From NCBI GenBank assembly GCA_002308635.1, contig DBWG01000077.1, positions 1 to 5,574 on the forward strand: a stretch of 5,574 bases of DNA, given 5' to 3'. The notes beneath the pieces were generated by a model that did no database searches, was not told the DNA's origin, and worked only from the letters and a program-made list of their open reading frames with translations. The position numbers were made by a program, and so were the translations under genes. Shown here piece by piece: positions 1 to 5,574 of the stretch. The number at the start of each line of letters is the position of its first letter. Position 1 is the stretch's first letter. This DNA is from Ruminococcaceae bacterium UBA1244 (GTDB lineage Bacteria; Bacillota; Clostridia; Oscillospirales; Acutalibacteraceae).

Positions 1-2955
1 AAAGTAACGATCAAGCTTCTTGATGATGAGGAAAACAAGGCTGCTTATAAGCAGACTCTTGAAACCACTATCACCTTCTCATTTGATGAGCAAGGCGAGC
101 AGATCGTTGAAAGTCCTAAGGATGCAGGCACATACTATGCAAATGTGACTATTCACGATCCCGCAGGAAACTATAATGATTATGTAGTACCAACAGTAAA
201 AGACGGAGAAGTTGTTAAACCTGCTTATGAGTTCACAATCAAGAAGAGAAAAGTTGAACTCTATCCTGAAGAGAACCAGAGCGCACCCGCAGGTTCAAAC
301 TACACCATCGCTTATACCTATGAGAAGGCTAAGCCTGAGACAATTACAGGTGTTATGCCTGAGGATGAAGCAGAGGGTCCCTTCGATTTCAGCTCTGCTC
401 TCAAATTGAGCCAGTCCGGAACCACACCGGGCTTCTATGAGATAGTTCTCGATGAGGCTGTTGCAGCTAACAAATATAAAAACTATATTCCGACCCTTGA
501 GGATATCGTAGACTTCGAGATCACAAAGGCTCCTCTCCAGAAGGAATGGTTCAAGCTCGTTTATGATATCGAGGCTCAGCCGGATGTAGAGGTTGATGGT
601 CACACATTTGACGACAGTATGGTCAAGGTCAAGCTCGTTCCTACAGATGTCGCTCCTGGTGATCTTGTTGCTGACAACGGCGATGTAAATACCGCTCAGG
701 TTACTGTTTCCGGTGTAACATCTGCTTTCCTCCCCGAAGAGGGCTCATTCAAGGTATATGTAAAGGCTAATAAGAACGGAAACTATAAGGATCCTGCCGA
801 TGGCGTTCTGACCTATGTATGGACTATCAATCCCAGAGAATGTGATGCGGAAGTTTCAGTCCAGACCAACAACCTTAACGTGGAAGAGTCTGTGGGTGAT
901 GAAAATGGCTACTACTATAACGGCAGAACTCCCAATATCGACATCATATCCAAGGACGATGATACTCCTCTTCCCGTTAACGCAGAAAAGACCTACACCT
1001 ACTATGAGGGTGTTAGGGATGCAGAAACAGGCGAAGTGTCTTATAGCGAAAACAAGCTTCCTGCTGCTCCCGTAAATGCAGGCCTCTACAAGGCTGAGGG
1101 TGAGGTAGATGCAAAGGGCTATAAGGTCAACAGCGTTGATCCTGCTGAATTTGAGATCAAACAGAGAATTCTCTTTGTAACAGTCGACCAGAAGGATCTT
1201 GTTGCATTCTATAACCCCAGCGGTGTATATTCTATCCCCTATACAGAATATAATCTTGACAACAGCAGACTTGTTAATAGCGGCGAAGGAACTCCCTTCG
1301 GTTATATCGATTCAGAAAAGAAGATGGCTCCTCATATCGTAGGTGATCTCGGTCTTGTCGCTAATAGTGACGATGGTGTTATCAAGGCGGGCGATGAGCT
1401 GACAATCGACGCAAGCGGACTTAAAGTTCAGTTTGGCGATGATGAAGAAGCAATCAGCGAAAACTACAGAGTAGTTGTTCAGGTTCTGAATGAGGACGGC
1501 ATCCTTACCTATATCGATGTTAACAGCCAGCCTCAGGTTGTCGTTGTTGCAGCTCCCATCAGAGAAAACTGGATCGTATTCGACGCAGAGAACGGACAGT
1601 TCAACAAGTATGACGTAAAACCGACAGATGTATCCTTTAAGGTATACTACAACGGTGAAGTCAGCGATGATAATCTCCTCGTTGAAGGTGAAGATTATGA
1701 AGTTGCAGGCGAGCTTTCCACCGCAGGCGACAGCGACACTTATACCGTTCAGGTAAAGGGTCTTGTCAACTATACCTACTATGCTGAAAAGTCATGGAGC
1801 GTTGTTTATGACGAAAATGACAGGAATACGCACGTTAATGCAATGATCGATGCATTGACTGACGCAGAAACCGGTGATTTTGCCGTTAAGATCAGTGATG
1901 ATATTACCGCTAAGCATGCAAGCGGCAAGAACAGAATCTATGTTACTGCTGTATATGATCCGGCCGATGGAGTTGATGGCATCAACTTGACAAAGACTGG
2001 TCTTATCGCTGTTCCGAAGTCAGTTTACGAAAGTGAAGATTTCGATCCGGCTGCATTTGTTGTCGGCGGCGAAGGCGTAACAACAGTCGGCAGATTAAAT
2101 GCAAGAGAGTTCAGATATGGCCTTGTTGATGAAACCGGCGAGGGTCTCTATGTAAAGGCTTATTCGGTAATCGATGACGGTCTGTATGAAACAGTTGTAT
2201 ATTCGCAGGAAGAACTCATTATATTTGATGACTATGTCAAATATACCGTAAGCGTTGTTGATGGAACAGGTACATGGACATCTGACAAGCAGGATGTTTA
2301 TGATGAAAACAACTGCTTTACAGGCACATTCGTAAAGACAGAAAGACCTATTATCACAGCAACTGCTGCTGACAAGTCAGAAGAAGGTCTCAAGTTTGGT
2401 TATTGGCTCAAGAATGGTGTTCTTGCTTCTTACAGCCCTGAATACAGCTTCCGTCTTGCAGGCAAGAGCGTAGAGCTTGAAGCAGTATTTGTAGGCGAGG
2501 ATGAAGATGTTGTAGCAGAGCCTGTTCTTACAATGTCAGCATTAAAGACAACTTATAACGGCAAGGACGCTATCGGCTTCATCTTTGAGCACACCGTTCC
2601 TTCAAGCCAGTATACCGTAACAAAGGTTGCTGTAAACTATGCTACAAACAAGCTTGCTGGTGCAGATACAACAAAAGATGGATATGCTCTTGCTGATTTG
2701 ACAGTTAAAGGTTCAGAATATGGCGTAGATGACGTTGAAAGTGTTCTCAGGACTGCTGGCAACAAGGTTAAGACACTTAAGGCAAGTTACACATTGAATG
2801 ATGGTAAGATTCAGCTTGACTATGCCCTCGGTAGTACTAATGCAGATGCGTATGCTTATGCTGTAGGTTATGTGGTTGCAACAAATCTGGATACAGGCGA
2901 AGAAGAAACATTCTTCAGCAACCTTCTTGCAACAACTATTAACAAGTGCAGATGA
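1..2955 (+). CDS. Large secreted/surface protein with tandem MBG/YDG-like beta-domains, 5' end missing
   Basis: Frame 1 is open from the first base to the TGA at 2953-2955, giving 984 residues; the start and any signal peptide lie upstream of the window. About six repeated domains of roughly 85-130 residues can be followed. Each ends with an (A/G)G-x-Y strand, then a G/N-N-Y motif (near residues 57, 161, 261, 373, 488, 590), then a hydrophobic strand leading into the next domain: YEFTIKKRK (76-84), VDFEITKAP (170-178), YVWTINPRE (272-280), AEFEIKQRI (382-390), VVVVAAPIR (513-521), KSWSVVYDE (597-605). This is the pattern of MBG/YDG-type Ig-like repeats in large secreted Firmicutes proteins. 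Residues about 748-831 form a different beta unit with F-x-x-W-x-x-x-G and a closing 'VELEAVF', like bacterial Listeria-Bacteroides-type repeats. The last ~140 residues look like another beta domain. The protein is acidic and nearly cysteine-free. I see no LPXTG sorting signal, dockerin or C-terminal membrane helix, so attachment, if any, must lie in the missing N-terminal part. The role is unknown; adhesion or a structural surface function is inference. The first ATG/GTG-type codon in the window (145) is internal, not the true start. Confidence 0.85.
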   Translation, partial: KVTIKLLDDEENKAAYKQTLETTITFSFDEQGEQIVESPKDAGTYYANVTIHDPAGNYNDYVVPTVKDGEVVKPAYEFTIKKRKVELYPEENQSAPAGSNYTIAYTYEKAKPETITGVMPEDEAEGPFDFSSALKLSQSGTTPGFYEIVLDEAVAANKYKNYIPTLEDIVDFEITKAPLQKEWFKLVYDIEAQPDVEVDGHTFDDSMVKVKLVPTDVAPGDLVADNGDVNTAQVTVSGVTSAFLPEEGSFKVYVKANKNGNYKDPADGVLTYVWTINPRECDAEVSVQTNNLNVEESVGDENGYYYNGRTPNIDIISKDDDTPLPVNAEKTYTYYEGVRDAETGEVSYSENKLPAAPVNAGLYKAEGEVDAKGYKVNSVDPAEFEIKQRILFVTVDQKDLVAFYNPSGVYSIPYTEYNLDNSRLVNSGEGTPFGYIDSEKKMAPHIVGDLGLVANSDDGVIKAGDELTIDASGLKVQFGDDEEAISENYRVVVQVLNEDGILTYIDVNSQPQVVVVAAPIRENWIVFDAENGQFNKYDVKPTDVSFKVYYNGEVSDDNLLVEGEDYEVAGELSTAGDSDTYTVQVKGLVNYTYYAEKSWSVVYDENDRNTHVNAMIDALTDAETGDFAVKISDDITAKHASGKNRIYVTAVYDPADGVDGINLTKTGLIAVPKSVYESEDFDPAAFVVGGEGVTTVGRLNAREFRYGLVDETGEGLYVKAYSVIDDGLYETVVYSQEELIIFDDYVKYTVSVVDGTGTWTSDKQDVYDENNCFTGTFVKTERPIITATAADKSEEGLKFGYWLKNGVLASYSPEYSFRLAGKSVELEAVFVGEDEDVVAEPVLTMSALKTTYNGKDAIGFIFEHTVPSSQYTVTKVAVNYATNKLAGADTTKDGYALADLTVKGSEYGVDDVESVLRTAGNKVKTLKASYTLNDGKIQLDYALGSTNADAYAYAVGYVVATNLDTGEEETFFSNLLATTINKCR

Positions 2956-2991
2956 GCTGGCTCATAATCTATTAGAAATGAGGTAATTGAA

Positions 2992-3108
2992 ATGTACAAG
3001 AAATACAGAAGACTTGAACTCGATATCTACGAGTTCGATGATGAAGACGTTATCCGTACAAGTTTAGGTGATGAACACGAAGGCGACGACAATCCGGATG
3101 ATGTTTGA
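2992..3108 (+). CDS. Small acidic 38-residue protein of unknown function
   Basis: ATG at 2992 to TGA at 3106-3108. A good ribosome binding site, GAGG at 2980-2983, lies 8 bases upstream, and the ORF begins 36 bases after the stop of the large surface-protein gene, so the two are probably cotranscribed. The product has a basic N-terminus (K3, K4, R6, R7), a central LELDIYEFDDEDVIRTS core (8-24) and a very acidic tail rich in D, E and G. In all there are 14 Asp/Glu against 5 Lys/Arg. There is no signal peptide, transmembrane segment or cysteine. The core resembles, from memory, short Clostridia proteins with a 'P-x-(L/I)-E-(hydrophobic)-x-x-(Y/F)-x-x-x-D-(V/I)-I-x-T-S' pattern; I cannot verify this and know no function. 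The ORF is short, but the ribosome binding site, the position and the protein-like composition favour a real gene. Confidence 0.68.
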   Translation: MYKKYRRLELDIYEFDDEDVIRTSLGDEHEGDDNPDDV

Positions 3109-3131
3109 TCTGGTCTGAACAACAAAAAAGA

Positions 3132-3161
3132 GCGGCGGACGGCTTTGCGGCTGTCCGCCGC
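3132..3161 (+). terminator. GC-rich hairpin terminator after the small acidic gene, possibly bidirectional
   Basis: GCGGCGGAC (3132-3140) pairs perfectly with GTCCGCCGC (3153-3161), and a G·T and a G-C pair may extend the stem inward. It starts 23 bases after the small-protein stop. On the + strand the following TTCCTT is only a weak U-tract. On the - strand the preceding AAAAAA (3124-3129) becomes a good T run, so the hairpin may also act as a backup terminator for the convergent NlpC/P60 gene. Confidence 0.6.
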
Positions 3162-3226
3162 TTCCTTGTGCGAAATTTTCCGCTAAAATCCGATCAAAGC
3201 TTCTTGTCAAAAATTAGTATGAAACA

Positions 3227-3268
3227 AAACAGGACAGACACTCAGAATTATGAATGTCTGTCCTGTTT
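3227..3268 (-). terminator. Long hairpin terminator of the NlpC/P60 gene
   Basis: AAACAGGACAGACA (3227-3240) and TGTCTGTCCTGTTT (3255-3268) are a perfect 14-bp inverted repeat. After one C/A mismatch, TCA/TGA (3242-3244 with 3251-3253) adds three more pairs and leaves the six-base loop GAATTA. On the - strand the hairpin ends in CCTGTTTTGTTTC, a usable U-rich tail, about 67 bases past the stop of the NlpC/P60 gene. On the + strand it runs into a T-rich stretch too, so it may also work there. Confidence 0.65.
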
Positions 3269-3335
3269 GTTGTATTTATTATTTGTTATAAATGCTGTCA
3301 GTCTGCTGTGGTTTGTGGGCTGTCTGCACATGAGG

Positions 3336-4556
3336 CTATTTTACGTTCAGAGAGGTAAGCTTTTTGACTGTCTTTCCCCGTGCATCCATAACGTCCACAC
3401 GAACATCATATATGCCGGGTTCTGCCGGCTGTATAATAACGGATGTGCCGACCACACAGGTGTATGCCATTATCCACTTTTCAGAGGTTCTTGGTTTGTA
3501 GTAAACAGAATAGCGGTAGGATTGTGCGCCGCCTTCGGCAGAACAGCAGATTTCTGCCTTGTCGCCGAGCTTTATCTTTGACGTACTAATATGAGAGGTA
3601 TTGCACAGCGGTTTGTAGACTGTCATCGACAGATCCTGCTGTACAATGCTTCCGGCGGAATCCTTTACAAACGTTCTGACCTCATATTCAACAGCCGCCT
3701 GCGGTGTGATCCTGACGGCTCTGTTTGTGCTGTAGTTCTGGACGGTAGACCATTTTGCCGAACCCTTTTTGCGGTAATAAACTGAATATTTATAGGGTGC
3801 CCTGCCGCCAGAAGCGTGACAATTCACCGTTACGCTGTTGCCGAGAAGCAGAGTCTGTTTGGAGAGGTCAGAGAGGCTCTTGAGGTCACTGACCGACGGT
3901 GCGGATTTTCCTGTCGGTTGAGAACCGTCTGATGATACATAGGAATTGGATGGCGGGGCAATATTGGAAACGCCTGCACTGTTGAAGGTGTATTTAACGC
4001 CGCCCAGTGTTCTGGTGGTGTGGGTGATATATTGACCGTTTTCATAGTAGAAAGATTTGCCGTCAAGAAGTACCCAGCCATTGGTCGGATAATTGACTCC
4101 TGTTATCATAAACCATTCTACCCAAGGTCTGCTGTATGCGTTCTGATAGCACATATCAATACCGGTATCTCTGGCATCGACTGCCATATCTGAGCCGACA
4201 TAGACTCCAACGTGTCCGGGACTGTGCAGACCAAGACCGTGAATATTTGGTATGCCGTTGCTGACATAGCCCCATGACCTTCCTTCGCTCTGGCAGGAAT
4301 ACAGCATATCAAAACGGATACCGCCAACTCCATTATATGTGGCGATCAAACCGGAACAGTCAACAGCACCGTAAGAGGTGCCGCCCCAGACATAAGTCCA
4401 ATCCTCACGGTATGCGTTGAGACAATGTGCTGCCAATCCTACATTGGTTGCCTTTTCTTTTGCCGCTGATGCCGGTGTTTCTGTTATGAACAGGCACCCG
4501 ACCATTATCCATGTCAGTAAAACGGCAATGGATCGTTTGATAAATTTGTTTTTCAT
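3336..4556 (-). CDS. Secreted NlpC/P60 cysteine peptidase with cell-wall-binding-like and two Ig-like domains
   Basis: A predicted peptidoglycan hydrolase of 406 residues, numbered from the chosen start. Residues 1-32 form a Sec signal peptide: basic MKNKFIKR, a hydrophobic core, and an ASA/A cleavage site near 30-32. Residues about 36-158 are an NlpC/P60 domain. YVWGGTSYGAVDCSG (55-69) holds the catalytic cysteine C67, PGHVGVYVG (113-121) holds the catalytic H115, and AVDAR places D127 where the third polar residue is expected. NlpC/P60 enzymes usually cut the D-Glu to diamino-acid bond in peptidoglycan stem peptides; this specificity is family knowledge. Residues 159-196 (GW...GKSFYYENG...GGVKYTFNSAGV) resemble one and a half choline-binding-type wall repeats. 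A Ser/Pro linker follows, then two related beta domains (about 236-314 and 330-406) with Y-K/R-Y-S-V-Y-Y and a later W, like Y_Y_Y/Ig-like modules. The ATG at 4556 is preferred because GAAAGGAG lies 12 bases upstream and it gives a classic signal peptide. An in-frame ATG at 4601 (421 residues) has a GAGGG only 3 bases upstream and would add a charged extension. The stop is TAG at 3336-3338. It is transcribed alone. Confidence 0.9.
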   Translation of the reverse strand: MKNKFIKRSIAVLLTWIMVGCLFITETPASAAKEKATNVGLAAHCLNAYREDWTYVWGGTSYGAVDCSGLIATYNGVGGIRFDMLYSCQSEGRSWGYVSNGIPNIHGLGLHSPGHVGVYVGSDMAVDARDTGIDMCYQNAYSRPWVEWFMITGVNYPTNGWVLLDGKSFYYENGQYITHTTRTLGGVKYTFNSAGVSNIAPPSNSYVSSDGSQPTGKSAPSVSDLKSLSDLSKQTLLLGNSVTVNCHASGGRAPYKYSVYYRKKGSAKWSTVQNYSTNRAVRITPQAAVEYEVRTFVKDSAGSIVQQDLSMTVYKPLCNTSHISTSKIKLGDKAEICCSAEGGAQSYRYSVYYKPRTSEKWIMAYTCVVGTSVIIQPAEPGIYDVRVDVMDARGKTVKKLTSLNVK

Positions 4557-4568
4557 TTTTTTTAAAAA

Positions 4569-4576
4569 CTCCTTTC
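4569..4576 (-). promoter_or_regulatory. Ribosome binding site that decides the NlpC/P60 start
   Basis: The - strand reads GAAAGGAG, a near-complete anti-16S match, followed by a 12-base A/T spacer and the ATG at 4556-4554. The spacing is slightly long. The match is much better than the GAGGG (4605-4609) that crowds the alternative ATG at 4601. Confidence 0.65.
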
Positions 4577-4691
4577 TTTTTTTGTCACCGGATCTTTCCA
4601 TGTTCCCTCAAAAAGCCTTTTAGTGCCAAAATCGAATAATGTTATGGATTTGAAGAACGGGAAAATATTGCAAACCTGTAACCGCTTTCAT

Positions 4692-4700
4692 ATTATACCA
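4692..4700 (-). promoter_or_regulatory. Probable extended -10 promoter element for the NlpC/P60 gene
   Basis: The - strand reads TGGTATAAT: a perfect TATAAT at 4697-4692 with the TG of an extended -10 one base upstream. No good -35 is seen at 17 bases, which an extended -10 can tolerate. It predicts a start near 4685 and a leader of about 130 bases, in which I recognise no known riboswitch. A 9-bp inverted repeat (4700-4721) sits where the spacer and -35 would be. Confidence 0.45.
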
Positions 4701-4721
4701 TAGTTTTTCTTAAAAAACTAT
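4700..4721. repeat. AT-rich inverted repeat at the NlpC/P60 promoter
   Basis: ATAGTTTTT (4700-4708) and AAAAACTAT (4713-4721) are perfect inverted copies around CTTA. The element lies directly upstream of the - strand -10. It could be an operator or a chance feature of AT-rich DNA. A second small palindrome, GTAAATTTGTTTAC (4729-4742), is close by. Confidence 0.4.
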
Positions 4722-4779
4722 ATAATTAGTAAATTTGTTTACAGACAAATGCACACACGCAGTTTTTTTAAAACAGCAC

Positions 4780-4808
4780 TTGTTATTTTGCTTTTTTTGT
4801 GGTAGAAT
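4780..4808 (+). promoter_or_regulatory. tRNA-Arg promoter
   Basis: TTGTTA (-35, 4780-4785), an exact 17-base spacer, then TAGAAT (-10, 4803-4808) with an extended TGG (4800-4802). Transcription should begin near 4815, leaving a leader of about 20 bases before the tRNA. It is divergent from the NlpC/P60 gene. Confidence 0.75.
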
Positions 4809-4834
4809 AATGGTATGTCCGTTGTCAGAGATAT

Positions 4835-4908
4835 CTGTCCGTAGCACAGCTGGATAATGCATCAGACTCCGACTCTGAAGATCGAGGGTTCAAATCCCTC
4901 CGGGCAGG
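4835..4908 (+). tRNA. tRNA-Arg (anticodon CCG)
   Basis: A full cloverleaf can be drawn. The acceptor stem is CTGTCCG (4835-4841) with CGGGCAG (4901-4907), containing one G·T pair. The D arm is GCAC (4844-4847) with ATGC (4857-4860), three pairs plus a C/A mismatch, and a GCTGGATA-type loop. The anticodon stem is TCAGA (4862-4866) with TCTGA (4874-4878) around CTCCGAC, so the anticodon is CCG at 4869-4871, which reads the arginine codon CGG. The variable loop is five bases. The T arm is GAGGG/CCCTC (4884-4888, 4896-4900) with loop TTCAAAT. The discriminator is G4908, and CCA is not encoded, so it must be added after transcription. The tRNA is followed two bases later by the first 80-base repeat. 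Confidence 0.92.
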
Positions 4909-4909
4909 G

Positions 4910-4989
4910 CAGTGCGTGACCGCACGGGACGATTCGCGTAGTCGCTCCCTGCGGTCGCTCGTTTTTCAGGAGTTCAAGTCCTGCGCCGC
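4910..4989 (+). repeat. tRNA-linked structured repeat, copy 1
   Basis: An 80-base unit beginning two bases after the tRNA. It matches copy 2 at 77 of 80 positions. Bases 4916-4958 fold as one long hairpin: a 9-pair stem base (4916-4924 with 4950-4958, one G·T), then GGGA/TCCC, then CGA/TCG with single-C bulges at 4925 and 4945. The loop is 4933-4941. TTTTT follows at 4962-4966. Next comes CAGGA/TCCTG (4967-4971, 4979-4983) around GTTCAAG, which looks like a tRNA T arm, and the unit closes with CGCCGC. No ORF or known element is recognised. Confidence 0.8.
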
Positions 4990-5022
4990 GCTCCGATTGA
5001 TATCTTTTTTATACTCTGTTGA

Positions 5023-5102
5023 CAGTGCGTGACCGCACGGGACGATTTGCGTAGTCGCTCTCTGCGGTTGCTCGTTTTTCAGGAGTTCAAGTCCTGCGCC
5101 GC
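5023..5102 (+). repeat. tRNA-linked structured repeat, copy 2
   Basis: The second 80-base copy, in direct orientation and offset by 113 bases from copy 1. It differs at three positions (5048, 5061, 5069), all T where copy 1 has C. One change is in the predicted hairpin loop; the other two turn G-C pairs into G·U, so the fold is kept. The 33-base spacer between copies and the sequence after copy 2 both contain a TATCTTTTT stretch, so the true repeated unit may extend loosely past 80 bases. Confidence 0.8.
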
Positions 5103-5134
5103 AAAATATATCTTTTTCGGTATCAATATAAAAT

Positions 5135-5168
5135 GCCCGTCAGAAAATAACTGACGGGCTGTTTTTTT
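5135..5168 (+). terminator. Intrinsic terminator of the tRNA-repeat transcript, shared with tsaD
   Basis: GCCCGTCAG (5135-5143) pairs perfectly with CTGACGGGC (5151-5159) around AAAATAA, and TG then TTTTTTT (5162-5168) follows: a textbook + strand terminator. On the - strand the hairpin begins 11 bases past the tsaD stop and runs into ATTTTATATT, so it probably ends tsaD as well. Confidence 0.85.
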
Positions 5169-5169
5169 G

Positions 5170-5574
5170 TTATTCGATAGTCATTGTTGCTCTTGCGTTG
5201 AGTGAAGCATCGGCGATATTTCCCGAAAGGAATTCATAATATCCCTGCGCACCGACCATTGCGCCGTTGTCTCCGCAAAGTGAGAGCGGCGGGTAATAAC
5301 ACTTCATACCGCGCTTTTTGCATTCCTCGTCCATACGTCTGCGAAGGAGAGAGTTTGCCGAAACTCCTCCCGCAAGTACAAGAGTTTTGTATCCAAGATC
5401 GTCAGCCGCACGGAGAAAGTTTTCTGTCAGGCTGTCAACGACTGCCTTGCGGAACGATGCCGAAAGATCATTCACAGGAAGTTCCTGTCCCTTTTGCGAG
5501 GCATTGTGGATAAGATTTATGACCGCTGTTTTCAGTCCGGAAAAGCTGAAATCATAAGGCGCACCTTCCACCTT
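5170..5574 (-). CDS. tsaD: tRNA N6-threonylcarbamoyladenosine transferase TsaD, C-terminal part
   Basis: The window holds the last 134 residues; the family is about 340 long, so roughly 60% lies beyond the right edge. TsaD, with TsaB and TsaE, transfers the threonylcarbamoyl group from TC-AMP to A37 of tRNAs that read ANN codons, in the cytoplasm. The fragment opens with the family signature YDFSFSGLKTAV (7-18 of the fragment), followed by LSASFRKAVVD (37-47), the nucleotide-binding VLAGGVSAN (66-74), and PPLSLCGDNGAMVGA (95-109). D102 in that last motif corresponds to the metal-binding Asp near the C-terminus of known TsaD proteins. The two metal-binding histidines are in the missing part. 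The stop is TAA at 5170-5172, just before a terminator. The GTG codon at 5571-5569 is internal (Val2 of the fragment), not a start. No damage is seen. Confidence 0.95.
   Translation of the reverse strand, partial: KVEGAPYDFSFSGLKTAVINLIHNASQKGQELPVNDLSASFRKAVVDSLTENFLRAADDLGYKTLVLAGGVSANSLLRRRMDEECKKRGMKCYYPPLSLCGDNGAMVGAQGYYEFLSGNIADASLNARATMTIE

Noticed and set aside
295..603. A 102-codon - strand ORF inside the surface-protein gene
   Set aside because: It is antisense to a gene with clear domain repeats and has no recognisable motif or ribosome binding site.
3105..3581. A 158-codon + strand ORF overlapping the small gene's stop and the NlpC/P60 3' end
   Set aside because: It runs through both terminator hairpins and antisense to the well-supported NlpC/P60 gene, has no ribosome binding site and its composition is not protein-like.
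4480..4510. Lipoprotein lipobox around M-V-G-C in the NlpC/P60 signal peptide
   Set aside because: Met is a poor residue at -3, the Cys lies within the hydrophobic core, and a better ASA/A type I cleavage site follows.
4557..4685. A riboswitch (for example c-di-AMP or c-di-GMP type) in the NlpC/P60 leader
   Set aside because: Some wall-hydrolase genes carry such leaders, but I find none of their conserved core sequences or a convincing multi-helix fold here.
4901..5102. Phage or genomic-island attachment site at the tRNA 3' end
   Set aside because: The repeats do not copy the tRNA-Arg 3' end (they share only TTCAA), and there is no integrase or mobile gene nearby.
4910..5102. CRISPR array or further tRNA genes in the repeats
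   Set aside because: Only two 80-base copies with one 33-base spacer is not CRISPR-like. No acceptor or anticodon arm completes a tRNA cloverleaf.
5202..5557. Two + strand ORFs opposite tsaD
   Set aside because: Shadows of tsaD, which is conserved over its whole visible length.

Overview
The window looks like a piece of a Gram-positive anaerobe chromosome, most likely a Clostridia/Oscillospiraceae gut lineage such as Ruminococcus or a relative. This is inferred from the moderate-GC codon use with AT-rich intergenic DNA, strong AGGAG-type ribosome binding sites, a large secreted protein of tandem MBG/YDG-like beta domains, and a secreted NlpC/P60 hydrolase with cell-wall-binding and Ig-like domains. 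No phage, transposase, CRISPR or plasmid genes are visible.

Layout. (1) 1-2955, + strand: the 3' part of a very large extracellular protein whose start lies outside the window. (2) 2992-3108, + strand: a 38-residue acidic small protein with its own ribosome binding site, 36 bases after the large gene. (3) 3109-3335: a convergent intergenic gap with two strong hairpins that probably stop transcription from both sides. (4) 3336-4556, - strand: a secreted NlpC/P60 peptidase. (5) 4557-4834: an AT-rich divergent promoter region. (6) 4835-4908, + strand: tRNA-Arg(CCG) behind a clear extended -10 promoter. (7) 4910-5102: two 80-base direct repeats, each able to fold into a long GC-rich hairpin followed by a T run and a tRNA T-arm-like hairpin. 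(8) 5135-5168: a strong terminator, probably bidirectional. (9) 5170-5574, - strand: the 3' part of tsaD.

How the parts relate. The large repeat protein and the NlpC/P60 enzyme are both cell-envelope or secreted products, but they are convergent and so separately transcribed. The small protein is probably cotranscribed with the large one. The tRNA promoter and the terminator at 5135-5168 frame a predicted transcript of about 350 nt that carries one tRNA and both repeats. That layout recalls the Escherichia coli tyrT operon, where tRNA-3'-end-like repeats follow the tRNA (rtT RNA). The tRNA-linked repeat pair and the small acidic protein are the two items here that ordinary annotation would miss. 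I see no clear evidence of a complete novel multi-gene system.
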